Positions 31,518-41,617 are shown, counted from the first letter of the stretch. The stretch is DNA of 64,000 nt from Erwinia_E haradaeae_E (GCF_900699015.1 NZ_LR217737.1:62001-126000); one strand, 5' to 3'. A program made the numbers and translations. The notes: generated from the sequence alone by a model not told the origin.

Positions 31518-31961
31518 ATGTCACAATCTATAGTAGTTTCTAGCGATAATTGGACTTTTTTTAGTTTTATTTTTTCTTCTGTGATTCTTTGTTTTATCAT
31601 GCTTTTGGGATCTTGGTTTTTAGGTAGTACTCTAAGGGGTAGGCATACACATACACCATTTGAATCTGGTATTTCCTCTGTTCGAGGCGAGCAGTTGCGT
31701 GTATCAGCAAAATTTTATTTAGTGGCTATGTTTTTTGTGATCTTTGATGTTGAAGCTCTCTATCTTTATGCATGGTCAATTTCTATTCGAGAAAGTGGCT
31801 GGGTTGGTTTTATTGAAGCTAGCCTCTTTGTGGTAGTATTGATTATTAGTTTATTTTACCTAGTGCGAAGTAAAGCATTGGACTGGTCTCCCTCCTACCG
31901 AAACTTCAATATTGTATGTACTACTATTTCGCACGTTAAGAAAAGTCAAGACATAAAGTAA
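31518..31961 (+). CDS. nuoA: NADH-quinone oxidoreductase subunit A
   Basis: Small membrane subunit of respiratory complex I, near the quinone site at the junction of the two arms. It has 147 residues with three hydrophobic helices (about 13-38, 65-85, 95-117). The invariant PFESG (52-56) and KFYLVAMFFVIFDVEALYL (about 69-87) are intact. It is the first gene of a 13-gene operon whose order nuoA-B-CD-E-F-G-H-I-J-K-L-M-N is complete. The C-terminal tail is divergent, as is usual. Confidence 0.98.
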   Translation: MSQSIVVSSDNWTFFSFIFSSVILCFIMLLGSWFLGSTLRGRHTHTPFESGISSVRGEQLRVSAKFYLVAMFFVIFDVEALYLYAWSISIRESGWVGFIEASLFVVVLIISLFYLVRSKALDWSPSYRNFNIVCTTISHVKKSQDIK

Positions 31962-31970
31962 AGGTTAAAA

Positions 31971-32645
31971 ATGGACTATATTTTGACTCGACCCAATCTA
32001 AAAAAGGAAGATGATTGCCATCCGTTTCAAACACAGGAGATTGTAGATGATCCTTTAGATAAATACGTTCATAAAAACGTATATCTCGGACAGTTAGAAC
32101 ATGCTGTACATAATCTTGTTAACTGGGGGCGCAAGCATTCTCTTTGGCCATTTAATTTTGGTTTATCTTGTTGCTATGTTGAAATGACTACTGCGTTTAC
32201 GTCTGTTCATGATGTATCTAGATTTGGTTCAGAAGTGATTCGTTCTTCTCCGCGTCAGGCAGATTTTATGGTTATTGCAGGAACTTGTTTTATAAAAATG
32301 GTTCCGGTGATACAGCGTCTTTATGATCAAATGTTGGCGCCTAAATGGGTGATTTCCATGGGATCGTGTGCTAACTCTGGTGGTATGTACGATATATATT
32401 CAGTAGTACAAGGTGTTGATAAATTTCTTCCGGTAGATGTATATATCGCAGGATGCCCTCCTCGTCCAGAGGCCTATATACAGGCTCTTTTGCTGTTACA
32501 ACAATCCATTCAACAAGAACGAAGACCATTATCATCTGTAATTGATGATCAGGGTGTCTATCGTGCTAATTTTGAGCCTGAAAGAGATAGAAAAAATGCA
32601 GAACGTATTGCTGTTACTACACTGAGAACGCCAGATCATGTTTAA
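31971..32645 (+). CDS. nuoB: NADH-quinone oxidoreductase subunit B
   Basis: Peripheral-arm subunit that ligates cluster N2, the last iron-sulfur cluster before the quinone. The tandem Cys pair in LSCCYVEM, the GTC and the GCPPRPE cysteine are all present. It has 224 residues (E. coli 220). It starts 9 bp after nuoA with an AAAGG before the ATG, consistent with co-translation. The N-terminal 60 residues are variable and AT-biased. Confidence 0.98.
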   Translation: MDYILTRPNLKKEDDCHPFQTQEIVDDPLDKYVHKNVYLGQLEHAVHNLVNWGRKHSLWPFNFGLSCCYVEMTTAFTSVHDVSRFGSEVIRSSPRQADFMVIAGTCFIKMVPVIQRLYDQMLAPKWVISMGSCANSGGMYDIYSVVQGVDKFLPVDVYIAGCPPRPEAYIQALLLLQQSIQQERRPLSSVIDDQGVYRANFEPERDRKNAERIAVTTLRTPDHV

Positions 32646-32754
32646 ACTATTAAATATACCATTCTATGGTAGACTAATAATCTTAGAATGAGATTTTATA
32701 TTAATCTATACATAATATTTATATGGCGTGAGCGATATTAGTGATATTAGTTAG

Positions 32755-34578
32755 ATGAATAATAATGATGAGCTAGTTATGATTAATTTAACTACGACAA
32801 CCTCTATGAATCCACTATCTCAAGAAGATAGCCATCAGAATAATCCTATACTTGAAAATCTTTATAACCGATTCGGTAAACATGTTTTTAGTATACAAGA
32901 AACACAAATGGATTTAGTGGTGACGTGGGTTCAAAAAACACAGCTTATTGACATCATTGCATTTTTATATGAGTTAGCTAAACCATATATTATGTTATAC
33001 GACTTACATGGAATGGATGAGCGTCATAGAGTTTATCGTACTGGATTACCAAAAGCAGATTTCTCGATTTTTTACCATTTTATCTTTATTAAAGATAATT
33101 ATGATCTTATGATTAAAGTTGGCTTATTAGAAAGCGATTTAAGTATACCAACTATTAGCCATATTTTTTCTAATGCAAATTGGTATGAACGAGAAACTTG
33201 GGAGATGTTTGGTATTGATATTATTGATCATCCTCACCTAACAAGATTAATTATGCCACATGACTGGAAAGGATATCCCCTCCGTAAAGATTATCCAGCT
33301 CGTGCTACTGAATTTGACCCTTTTCAGCTTACAACAGATAAAGAAGACGTGTCTATGGAGTCCCTAATTTTTAAGCCGGAAGACTGGGGTCTTCGATCTT
33401 CTCGAGCACATGAAAATTTCATGTTCCTTAATCTTGGTCCTAATCATCCTTCAGTTCACGGAGCTTTTCGTATTGTTTTGCAACTTGATGGGGAAGAGAT
33501 TATTGACTGTGTGCCGGATATTGGTTACCACCATCGTGGTGCTGAAAAAATGGGCGAACGACAATCTTGGCATAGTTACATTCCTTATACTGATCGTATT
33601 GAATACCTAGGTGGTTGTGTTAATGAACTTCCATATGTGATAGCAGTAGAAAAAATGGCTGGTATTACAGTACCTGAGCGTGCTGAAGTGATTCGTGTGA
33701 TGTTATCTGAGCTTTTTCGTATTAATAGTCATTTGCTTTACATTTCTACATTTATGCAGGATGTAGGTGCTATGTCACCAGTTTTTTTGGCGTTTACTGA
33801 TCGTCAAAAAATTTATGATTTAGTAGAAGCTATTACTGGTTTTCGTATGCACCCGTCTTGGTTTCGCATTGGTGGTGTTGCTCAGGACTTGCCGGCTGGT
33901 TGGAGTGATTTATTACGCAAGCTATTACTTTGGTTACCAAAGCGTTTAAAGATTTATTTAAAATCTACTTTAAAGAATTCTATTTTGATTAGTCGCGCAA
34001 AAGGTATAGCTGCGTATACTTTAGTAGAAGCACTGCAATGGGGGGTAACAGGTTCAGGTTTACGTGCGACAGGCTTGGATTTTGATGTGCGTAAATGGCG
34101 TCCTTACTCGGGTTATGAAAAATTTGATTTTGAAGTACCGATTGGTAATGGACTAAGTTGTGCCTATACACGTGTTATGTTAAAAGTAGAGGAGATGTAC
34201 CAAAGTATCCGTATATTAGAGCAATGTTTGGAAAATATGCCATCAGGTCCATTTAAGGCGAGTCATCCCTTGACCACACCACCACCTAAAAAACGTACAC
34301 TAGAGCATATTGAAACTTTAATAACTCATTTCTTACAAGTTTCATGGGGTCCAGTTATTCCTCCAAATGAGTCCTTTCAAATGATTGAAGCAACTAAAGG
34401 GATTAACAGCTATTATCTAACTAGTGATGGTAGTACAATGAGTTACCGTACACGCATACGGACGCCAAGTTTTCCGCATCTCCAACAGATTCCTTCAGTG
34501 ATTAATGGTAGTTTGGTATCTGATCTCATTGTCTATCTTGGAAGTATTGATTTTGTTATGTCAGATGTGGATCGATAA
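32755..34578 (+). CDS. nuoC: NADH-quinone oxidoreductase subunit CD (fused)
   Basis: Fusion of the 30-kDa (C, about 1-200) and 49-kDa (D, about 215-607) subunits, the arrangement typical of enterobacteria. The C part shows WYERETWEMFGI and PLRKDYPARATEFDPF. The D part shows NLGPNHPSVHGAFR, IGYHHRGAEKMGERQSW and the quinone-site His and Tyr region. The end SDLIVYLGSIDFVMSDVDR is identical to the E. coli pattern. It has 607 residues against about 600. The start is uncertain: the ATG at 32755 or one nine codons in (32779), where the E. coli alignment begins, are both possible and neither has a strong Shine-Dalgarno. A 109-bp spacer follows nuoB. Confidence 0.97.
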   Translation: MNNNDELVMINLTTTTSMNPLSQEDSHQNNPILENLYNRFGKHVFSIQETQMDLVVTWVQKTQLIDIIAFLYELAKPYIMLYDLHGMDERHRVYRTGLPKADFSIFYHFIFIKDNYDLMIKVGLLESDLSIPTISHIFSNANWYERETWEMFGIDIIDHPHLTRLIMPHDWKGYPLRKDYPARATEFDPFQLTTDKEDVSMESLIFKPEDWGLRSSRAHENFMFLNLGPNHPSVHGAFRIVLQLDGEEIIDCVPDIGYHHRGAEKMGERQSWHSYIPYTDRIEYLGGCVNELPYVIAVEKMAGITVPERAEVIRVMLSELFRINSHLLYISTFMQDVGAMSPVFLAFTDRQKIYDLVEAITGFRMHPSWFRIGGVAQDLPAGWSDLLRKLLLWLPKRLKIYLKSTLKNSILISRAKGIAAYTLVEALQWGVTGSGLRATGLDFDVRKWRPYSGYEKFDFEVPIGNGLSCAYTRVMLKVEEMYQSIRILEQCLENMPSGPFKASHPLTTPPPKKRTLEHIETLITHFLQVSWGPVIPPNESFQMIEATKGINSYYLTSDGSTMSYRTRIRTPSFPHLQQIPSVINGSLVSDLIVYLGSIDFVMSDVDR

Positions 34579-34579
34579 A

Positions 34580-35095
34580 ATGTATGGACAAAGAATTCCA
34601 ATTAAAACAATGTATGAAGCTAATTGTTCTGAACTTAGCCTTGTGGAATACAATGCTATTATTCAGGAAATGAGTCATTATGAAGATGCTCGTGCGGTTT
34701 CAATTCAAGCGCTCAGCATTGTACAAAGACACCGTGGATGGGTATCTGACATTTTGATTGAAGCTATTTCTAGAGTATTAGGTATTTCGGCTAGCGACCT
34801 AGATGGAGTTGCAACTTTTTATAGTCATATTTACCGGACTCCAGTTGGTCGTTATGTTATTCGATATTGTGATAGCGTAGTATGTTATATGACAGGTTAT
34901 AAGGGTATACAAAGCGCGTTAGAGTCATATCTTTGTATATATTCAGGAGAGACAACTAAAGATAAACGTTTTACTCTTTTACCAACTTGCTGTCTTGGAA
35001 ACTGTGATAAAGGGCCAACAATAATGATAAATAATGATACTTATGTTTACGTTATGTCAGAACACATTTCTAAGTTACTGGAGCAATACGTATGA
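34580..35095 (+). CDS. nuoE: NADH-quinone oxidoreductase subunit E
   Basis: The 24-kDa subunit carrying [2Fe-2S] cluster N1a beside the FMN site. The four ligand cysteines lie in YCDSVVC and PTCCLGNCD. Although the frame is open further upstream inside nuoC, the first sensible start is the ATG at 34580, one base after the nuoC stop. That gives 171 residues (166 in E. coli) and suggests coupled translation. The stop overlaps the nuoF start (ATGA). Confidence 0.96.
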   Translation: MYGQRIPIKTMYEANCSELSLVEYNAIIQEMSHYEDARAVSIQALSIVQRHRGWVSDILIEAISRVLGISASDLDGVATFYSHIYRTPVGRYVIRYCDSVVCYMTGYKGIQSALESYLCIYSGETTKDKRFTLLPTCCLGNCDKGPTIMINNDTYVYVMSEHISKLLEQYV

Positions 35096-36375
35096 GGCAG
35101 GTGCTACGCGATGCTGAGACACATCCTTTGACTTGGCGATTAAGGGATGATCACCAGCCTATCTGGATAAAGGAGTATCGTAAAAATTATGGTTATAGTG
35201 GTGCAGAAATTGCTTTACGCACCATGACACCTAATGAAGTTGTTCAGATTGTAAAAGAGTCGGGGTTAAAAGGACGAGGAGGAGGGGGATTTCCTACTGG
35301 TCTGAAGTGGGGTTTGATGCCAAAAGATTTATCTATGAATATTCGATATTTATTATGTAATGCGGATGAAATGGAACCAGGTACTTATAAAGATCGTTTA
35401 TTAATGGAGCAATTACCACATCAGTTACTAGAAGGTATGTTAATTAGTTCTTTTGCTTTGCAAGCACACCGTAGTTATATATTTTTACGAGGTGAATATG
35501 TTGAGGCAGAAGTGAATTTACAGCGAGCAATTAAAGAAGCTATTGGTGCTGGTTTTCTAGGAAAAGATATTCTAGGTAGTGGTTTTAATCTGGAAATTAT
35601 AGTGCATATGGGAGCAGGTCGTTATATTTGTGGCGAGGAAACTGCATTAATTAATTCCTTAGAAGGACGACGTGCTAACCCACGTTCTAAACCACCATTT
35701 CCAGCTTTAGTAGGTGTGTGGGGCAAGCCAACTTGCGTCAATAATGTTGAAACTTTATCGAATATTCCTGCAATTTTAGTTAATGGTGTTTCTTGGTATA
35801 AGGGTCTCTCAAAGAGTAGTATTGACTCAGGAACTAAAATGATGGGATTTTCTGGTCGAGTACAAACACCAGGCGTATGGGAACTGCCATTTGGTACTAC
35901 AGCGCGAGAGATTCTTGAAGAGTATGCTGGTGGTATGTGTACTGGTCTAAAACTGAAGGCCTGGCAACCAGGTGGCGCAAGTACTGATTTTTTAATTGAA
36001 AAGCATTTAGATTTACCAATGGAATTTGCTAGCATCAGTCAGGCTGGGAGTCGTTTAGGAACAGCGTTAGCAATGGCAGTAGATCATAAAATTAATATGG
36101 TATCGTTAGTCTTAAATTTAGAAGAGTTTTTTTCTCGTGAATCTTGTGGATGGTGTACACCTTGTCGAGATGGTTTACCATGGACTGTGAAGATTTTACG
36201 TGCTTTGGAGTTTAAAAAAGGGCGGAATGGGGATATTGAAACTTTACTACAACTCTGTTCTGATCTTGGGCCAGGTAAAACGTTTTGCGCTCATGCTCCG
36301 GGAGCAGTAGAGCCTCTACAGAGTGCAATTAAGTATTTTCGACAGGAGTTTGAAGCCGGTATAACATTAGAATAA
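35092..36375 (+). CDS. nuoF: NADH-quinone oxidoreductase subunit F
   Basis: The 51-kDa subunit that binds NADH and FMN and cluster N3. The NADH loop GRGGGGFPTG (about 62-71), the FMN region NADEMEPGTYKDR, GAGRYICGEETALINSLEG and the cluster motif ESCGWCTPCRDG with the later Cys in FCAHAPGA are intact. At 427 residues it stops about 18 short of E. coli NuoF (445): the chain ends EFEAGITLE, just after the last conserved helix, without the usual tail ending near LLKERW. The lost tail is poorly conserved, so the enzyme is probably active. It overlaps nuoE by 4 bp. Confidence 0.97.
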   Translation: MRQVLRDAETHPLTWRLRDDHQPIWIKEYRKNYGYSGAEIALRTMTPNEVVQIVKESGLKGRGGGGFPTGLKWGLMPKDLSMNIRYLLCNADEMEPGTYKDRLLMEQLPHQLLEGMLISSFALQAHRSYIFLRGEYVEAEVNLQRAIKEAIGAGFLGKDILGSGFNLEIIVHMGAGRYICGEETALINSLEGRRANPRSKPPFPALVGVWGKPTCVNNVETLSNIPAILVNGVSWYKGLSKSSIDSGTKMMGFSGRVQTPGVWELPFGTTAREILEEYAGGMCTGLKLKAWQPGGASTDFLIEKHLDLPMEFASISQAGSRLGTALAMAVDHKINMVSLVLNLEEFFSRESCGWCTPCRDGLPWTVKILRALEFKKGRNGDIETLLQLCSDLGPGKTFCAHAPGAVEPLQSAIKYFRQEFEAGITLE

Positions 36376-36496
36376 ATACACGGTATGTACTCATAGCATT
36401 ACAGAGATCTATCTTAAATTTGTGTTAGTTGAATAGGGCGCTTTTTATAAGCATAACATGTTAATACTATATTAGCTTGATAGCAGCAGGTGTATT

Positions 36497-39220
36497 ATGT
36501 CTACAATTTATGTAGATGGACAAGAATATAAGGTACATAGTTCAGATAATTTGTTACATGCTTGTTTGTCTTTTGGATTAAATATTCCTTATTTTTGTTG
36601 GCATCCAGCTCTTGGTAGTGTTGGCTCCTGTAGGCAATGTGCAGTCAAGAAATACAAAAGTGCCACAGATTCTCGCGGTCAGCTAGTAATGTCTTGTATG
36701 ACCCCTGCTGATGATGGAAGCTGTATTTCTATTAATGATACTGAAGCACAAGAATTTCGAAAAAGCATGATAGAATTACTGATGATTAATCATCCGCATG
36801 ATTGTCCAGTATGTGAAGAAGGGGGGCATTGTCATTTACAGGATATGACGGTGATGAGTGGTCACAGTTTACGTCGTTATCGATTTACAAAACGAACACA
36901 TTATAATCAGAATTTAGGTCCATTTATTGCTCATGAAATGAATCGATGTATTTCTTGTTATCGTTGTGTTCGTTATTATAATAATTATGCTGATGGAAAT
37001 GATCTAGGTGTATATGGTGTGCATGATAATATATATTTTGGTCGTATTAGTGATGGTGTATTAGATAGTGAATTTTCAGGTAATTTAGTAGAAATTTGCC
37101 CTACTGGGGTATTTACTGATAAAACTCATTCTGAGTGTTATAATCGTAAATGGGATATGCAATTTGCGCCTAGCATTTGCCAACAGTGCAGTATTGGTTG
37201 TAATATTAGTCCAGGTGAGCGTTATGGTGAACTTCGTCGTATTGACAATTGTTATCATGGCATGATAAATCAGTATTTTCTTTGTGATCTAGGTCGATTT
37301 GGTTATGGATACGTAAATCTAAAAGATCGGCCGCGTTCTGCAATCAAGCGTGATAGTCATGGTGTAATTGCATTAAATAGCGATGAGGCGGTTCATTTTG
37401 CTTCTACTATGCTGTGTAAATCGAAAAAAGTTATTGGTATTGGTTCAGTTCGTGCAAGCATAGAAAGTAATTTTGCATTATTTTCTCTTGTAGGGAAGGA
37501 GAACTTTTCTTCTGGAATGCCCGAAGGGGAGCAGTCTTGTTTAAATTTAATCCTTCAAATCTTGCGTAATAGTGGAATTCATACTCCATCATTACGTGAG
37601 ATTGAAAGTTATGATGCAATTCTTATTTTAGGTGAGGATCTTACTCAGACTAGTGCGCGCATGGCGTTATCAGTACGTCAAGCAGTCAAAGGTAAAGCTA
37701 GTGAACTTGCCTTGCAACGAAACGTATTAGGATGGCATAGTGCTGCGATTGGTCATATTGGTTTAGGAGCTCGATATCCTCTTTTTTTAACTAATGTTGA
37801 TGTTACTCGATTAGATGATATTGCAAAATGGACTTACTATGCACCGGTAGAAGATCAGGCTCGTTTTGCATTTGCCATTGCTCATAGGTTAGATGATAGT
37901 GCTCCACCAGTGCCTGATCTTGATAAAAACGTATCTAATTATGTTGAAATGATCGCTCAGACATTTATTAGTGCTAAAAAACCATTAATTATTACTGGCA
38001 CTCATTCTGGAAGTGCAGAAATTATTCAGGCAGCAGCTAATATAGCTAAAGCATTAAGTAGGCGTTTATTGAATGTAGGGATTAGCTTAGTTTCATCTGC
38101 ATCTAACAGTTTAGGTTTAGGTCTAATGGGTGGTCACTCATTAAATCAGGCTTTGAAAAAGCTGGGGTCTGGTGAGTCAGATACAGTTATTATTTTAGAA
38201 AATGATTTATATCGTCATGCTCCAAAATATATTGTTGATGATGCATTGAGTAATGCACGGGCTGTGATTGTGTTAGATCATCAGTATACTCGGACAACTA
38301 ATAGAGCTAGTTTAGTTTTTTCTAGTGCTAGTTTTGCAGAAAGTGATGGCACAGTAATTAATTACGAAGGACGTGCTCAACGTTTTTTTCAGGTATATGA
38401 TCCATCTTATTATAATGATAAAATTGAGGTTTTAGCAAGTTGGCGTTGGCTTCATTTCATTCAATGTGCTATGAACGGTTCGAAGACAGCATTGTATAAC
38501 TTAGATGATATAATTAATGATTGTATCTTATCTTTTCCATCTTTAGCTGGCATTAAAAAGGCTGCACCAAATGCTGATTTTCGGATTTTCGGTCAAAAGT
38601 TATCGCGTTCACCTCATCGATTTAGTGGACGCACTGCAATACGTTCGGATATTAGTGTTCATGAGCCACGTCAACCTCAGGATCTGGATACTATGTTTGC
38701 TTTTTCCATGGAAGGAAATAATCAACCAGATGCCCTTCGATCACATATTCCGTTTGTTTGGTCTCCAGGATGGAATTCTCCGCAGGCTTGGAATAAATTT
38801 CAAGATAAAGTAGGAGGGCATCTGCGTAATGGGGATCCAGGTCAGCTGATTTTTAAAAAACAGAATCGAAGATTAGACTGGTTTACAAATATTCCTAAAA
38901 GCTTTGTAAGATCTGTTAAGTCTTGGCGTATATCGCCTTACTTTCATTTATTTGGAAGTGATGAAATGACTCAGAAGTCCTCAGTCATCCAGCAACGTAT
39001 GCCTAAGCCTTACTTGATGATTAATTTTAAGGATGCGGAGATTCTTCAAGTACATGAAGGTGAGTTGCTAGAATTTACTTGTTACGGAGAGACTATATGT
39101 CTTCCTGTATCTTTATCAAGTCAATTACAGTGGGGGCAAGTAGGTTTGCCTTTAGGTTTTCCAGGTATAGGGGTTTTTTTACGCGGAGCGGATATTAGTA
39201 ATTTGCGTCGTGTGCTCTAA
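36497..39220 (+). CDS. nuoG: NADH-quinone oxidoreductase subunit G
   Basis: The 75-kDa subunit carrying most peripheral-arm clusters. The N-terminal [2Fe-2S] N1b ligands lie in YFCWHPALGSVGSCRQC and in SCMTP. The His-liganded cluster N5 is in HDCPVCEEGGHC, and N4 is in CISCYRC with CPTG. The extra cluster N7 found in E. coli-type NuoG is present (CQQCSIGC and a distant CD). The molybdopterin-fold domain fills residues ~220-900. It has 907 residues (E. coli 908). A 121-bp spacer follows nuoF, and an AGGTG lies shortly before the ATG. Confidence 0.98.
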   Translation: MSTIYVDGQEYKVHSSDNLLHACLSFGLNIPYFCWHPALGSVGSCRQCAVKKYKSATDSRGQLVMSCMTPADDGSCISINDTEAQEFRKSMIELLMINHPHDCPVCEEGGHCHLQDMTVMSGHSLRRYRFTKRTHYNQNLGPFIAHEMNRCISCYRCVRYYNNYADGNDLGVYGVHDNIYFGRISDGVLDSEFSGNLVEICPTGVFTDKTHSECYNRKWDMQFAPSICQQCSIGCNISPGERYGELRRIDNCYHGMINQYFLCDLGRFGYGYVNLKDRPRSAIKRDSHGVIALNSDEAVHFASTMLCKSKKVIGIGSVRASIESNFALFSLVGKENFSSGMPEGEQSCLNLILQILRNSGIHTPSLREIESYDAILILGEDLTQTSARMALSVRQAVKGKASELALQRNVLGWHSAAIGHIGLGARYPLFLTNVDVTRLDDIAKWTYYAPVEDQARFAFAIAHRLDDSAPPVPDLDKNVSNYVEMIAQTFISAKKPLIITGTHSGSAEIIQAAANIAKALSRRLLNVGISLVSSASNSLGLGLMGGHSLNQALKKLGSGESDTVIILENDLYRHAPKYIVDDALSNARAVIVLDHQYTRTTNRASLVFSSASFAESDGTVINYEGRAQRFFQVYDPSYYNDKIEVLASWRWLHFIQCAMNGSKTALYNLDDIINDCILSFPSLAGIKKAAPNADFRIFGQKLSRSPHRFSGRTAIRSDISVHEPRQPQDLDTMFAFSMEGNNQPDALRSHIPFVWSPGWNSPQAWNKFQDKVGGHLRNGDPGQLIFKKQNRRLDWFTNIPKSFVRSVKSWRISPYFHLFGSDEMTQKSSVIQQRMPKPYLMINFKDAEILQVHEGELLEFTCYGETICLPVSLSSQLQWGQVGLPLGFPGIGVFLRGADISNLRRVL

Positions 39221-39240
39221 TCAGTTAGTTCATTAGATAA

Positions 39241-40194
39241 GTGAATGTTATGACTATCCTTATAGTGAAATCTATATTAATTTTATTAGTTGTTGTTGGA
39301 TGTGGCGCATGGATGAGTTTTGGAGAACGGCGTCTTCTTGCTCTTTTCCAGAATCGTTATGGGCCAAATCGAGTGGGATGGGGCGGGTCATTACAAATAG
39401 TCGCCGATATGATTAAAATTTTTTTTAAAGAAGATTGGGTTCCTTCTTTTAGTGATCGTTTTATTTTTATTTTAGCACCTATGATTGCTTTTACTTCTTT
39501 ATTAATGGCAATGGCTATTGTACCAATTACTTCTACTTGGATGGCAGCAGACTTAAACATTGGTCTTTTGTTCTTTTTAATGATGGCAGGTTTGTCAGTT
39601 TATGCGATATTATTAGCTGGTTGTTCAAGTCGTAATAAATATTCACTTCTAGGTGCTATGCGAGGTGCAGCTCAGACTTTAAGTTATGAGGTGTTTTTGG
39701 GGTTATCTTTAATGGGAGTAGTGGCACAGGCTGGGTCTTTTAATATGCTCCAGATTGTTTATAGTCAAATTCATATGTGGAATATTATCCCACAATTTTT
39801 AGGTTTTTTAACTTTTTTTGTTTCTAGTCTTGCGGTTTGCCATCGTCATCCATTTGATCAGCCAGAAGCTGAACAAGAATTGGCGGATGGTTATCACATT
39901 GAATATTCTGGAATGAAGTTTGGTCTTTTTTTTGTAGGCGAGTATATTGGTATCATTACAGTCTCTTCTATGATAGTCACATTATTTTTTGGTGGATGGT
40001 ATGGGCCATGGTTATCACCGATTTTTTGGTTTTTAATAAAAACAGCTTTCTTTATTATGATTTTTATTTTAATTCGTGCTGCGTTACCACGTCCACGATA
40101 TGACCAAGTAATGTCGTTTGGATGGAAAGTGTGTCTACCTTTAACACTCTTAAATCTTTTAGTCACTGCCTGGGTAATTTTATGTAAATCGTAG
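39241..40194 (+). CDS. nuoH: NADH-quinone oxidoreductase subunit H
   Basis: Eight-helix membrane subunit that forms the quinone chamber. Conserved blocks are MSFGERRLLALFQNRYGPNR, the acidic loop PFDQPEAEQELADGYH, and PRPRYDQVMSFGWK near the C-terminus. The open frame starts at GTG 39241 (317 residues); an ATG three codons later (39250) is an alternative. Both are 8-11 residues shorter than E. coli NuoH (325), trimming only the lead-in to helix 1. The Shine-Dalgarno is weak for either. Confidence 0.97.
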   Translation: MNVMTILIVKSILILLVVVGCGAWMSFGERRLLALFQNRYGPNRVGWGGSLQIVADMIKIFFKEDWVPSFSDRFIFILAPMIAFTSLLMAMAIVPITSTWMAADLNIGLLFFLMMAGLSVYAILLAGCSSRNKYSLLGAMRGAAQTLSYEVFLGLSLMGVVAQAGSFNMLQIVYSQIHMWNIIPQFLGFLTFFVSSLAVCHRHPFDQPEAEQELADGYHIEYSGMKFGLFFVGEYIGIITVSSMIVTLFFGGWYGPWLSPIFWFLIKTAFFIMIFILIRAALPRPRYDQVMSFGWKVCLPLTLLNLLVTAWVILCKS

Positions 40195-40208
40195 GATAAG
40201 GGGTTTTA

Positions 40209-40751
40209 ATGAGAGTAAAAGATCTGATGATTGGTCTTGGTACCATTTTTCGTAGTATTTGGATGACTGCTGCTCGTATTTTTTCAAAACGCGAAACACT
40301 GATGTATCCAGATGAGCCTGTGTATTTACCACCGCGTTATCGTGGTCGGATTGTTTTAACGCGTGACCCGGATGGAGAAGAACGCTGCGTAGCTTGCAAT
40401 TTATGTGCTGTAGTCTGTCCAGTAGGCTGTATTGCGTTACAAAAATCCAAGAAGATGAATGGTCGTTGGTATCCGGAATGGTTTCGTATTAACTTTTCTC
40501 GATGTATTTTTTGTGGCCTTTGTGAAGAAGCCTGTCCCACTCATGCTTTGCAGCTTATCCCAGATTTTGAGTTAGCTGAATTTAAGCGTCAGGATTTGGT
40601 TTATGAAAAAGAACACTTGCTTATTTCTGGTCCAGGAAAATATCCGGAGTATAATTTTTATCGGATAACAGGCTTGGCGATTCATGGTAAAGATAAAGGT
40701 TTTGCTCAATCTGAAGTTCAACCAATTTCAGTTAAAAATTTGTTGCCTTGA
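40209..40751 (+). CDS. nuoI: NADH-quinone oxidoreductase subunit I
   Basis: Ferredoxin-like subunit carrying [4Fe-4S] clusters N6a and N6b. Both CxxCxxCxxxCP motifs are intact: CVACNLCAVVCP at about 60-71 and CIFCGLCEEACP at about 99-110. The 180 residues equal the E. coli length. An AAGGGG precedes the ATG at good spacing. Confidence 0.98.
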   Translation: MRVKDLMIGLGTIFRSIWMTAARIFSKRETLMYPDEPVYLPPRYRGRIVLTRDPDGEERCVACNLCAVVCPVGCIALQKSKKMNGRWYPEWFRINFSRCIFCGLCEEACPTHALQLIPDFELAEFKRQDLVYEKEHLLISGPGKYPEYNFYRITGLAIHGKDKGFAQSEVQPISVKNLLP

Positions 40752-40763
40752 CAGGAGTCAAGC

Positions 40764-41312
40764 ATGGAGTATCTATTTGATTTATGTAGTTTAGTAGCAG
40801 TGTTATCCACTATTTGTATTATCAAGAATCATAACCCCATACATGCTTTATTATATCTTATTGTTTCATTTTTATCTGTATCTGGTGTATTTTTTTCATT
40901 AGGTGCTTATTTTGCTGGTGCACTAGAAATTATAGTATATGCTGGTGCAATTTTAGTTCTTTTTGTATTTGTAGTTATGATGTTAAATTTAGGGAGATCT
41001 GAAAATAAACAGGAAATAGATTGGCAAAGATTAAATATCTATTTTGGTCCATGCCTTCTGTCAATTATTTTATTTGGGATTTTAATTTATGCTATTTTGT
41101 CCATAGGAGATAAAAGTATCGTAAGTACGATTATTGACGGAAAACAGGTTGGAATAGAGCTTTTTAGCTCCTATCTACTAATTGTAGAATTAGTGTCTAT
41201 GATTTTATTGTCTGGGTTGGTTGTAGCTCATCATATTGGCCGTGAATCGCATACAGATGCTATTACATGCAATCATGTATCTAACCTAGTAAAATCTAAG
41301 CAGGAGAGATAA
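40764..41312 (+). CDS. nuoJ: NADH-quinone oxidoreductase subunit J
   Basis: Membrane subunit with five predicted helices. The family's helix-3 segment AGALEIIVYAGAILVLFVFVV, which bends around the pi-bulge, is fully conserved at about 50-70. It has 182 residues (E. coli 184). Its AGGAG Shine-Dalgarno overlaps the end of nuoI's tail region. Confidence 0.98.
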   Translation: MEYLFDLCSLVAVLSTICIIKNHNPIHALLYLIVSFLSVSGVFFSLGAYFAGALEIIVYAGAILVLFVFVVMMLNLGRSENKQEIDWQRLNIYFGPCLLSIILFGILIYAILSIGDKSIVSTIIDGKQVGIELFSSYLLIVELVSMILLSGLVVAHHIGRESHTDAITCNHVSNLVKSKQER

Positions 41313-41317
41313 AGATC

Positions 41318-41617
41318 GTGTATCTACATCATGGATTGATTTTAGCTAGTGTCCTATTTTGCCTAGGTTTGATAGGTGTTATGTTGCGTCGTAATTTACT
41401 TTTTATATTAATTTCTCTTGAAATTATGATGAATGCTGCTTCATTAGCTTTTGTAGTAGCGGGTAGTTATTGGCAACAGGTTGATGGTCAGATAATGTTT
41501 ATTTTTGCGATTACTCTTGCTGCAACTGAGAGTAGTATCGGCTTAGCGCTCTTGTTACAATTATATCGTCATACTCAGAATATTAATATTGACACTCTTA
41601 GTGAGATGCGTGGATGA
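41318..41617 (+). CDS. nuoK: NADH-quinone oxidoreductase subunit K
   Basis: Three-helix Mrp-like membrane subunit with the two buried glutamates used in proton transfer, in ISLEIMMNA and AATESSIGLALL. It has 99 residues (E. coli 100). The start is GTG at 41318, chosen because AGGAGAG lies about 9 nt upstream and the alignment begins there. The last codons overlap nuoL (ATGA), so the two are translationally coupled. Confidence 0.97.
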   Translation: MYLHHGLILASVLFCLGLIGVMLRRNLLFILISLEIMMNAASLAFVVAGSYWQQVDGQIMFIFAITLAATESSIGLALLLQLYRHTQNINIDTLSEMRG

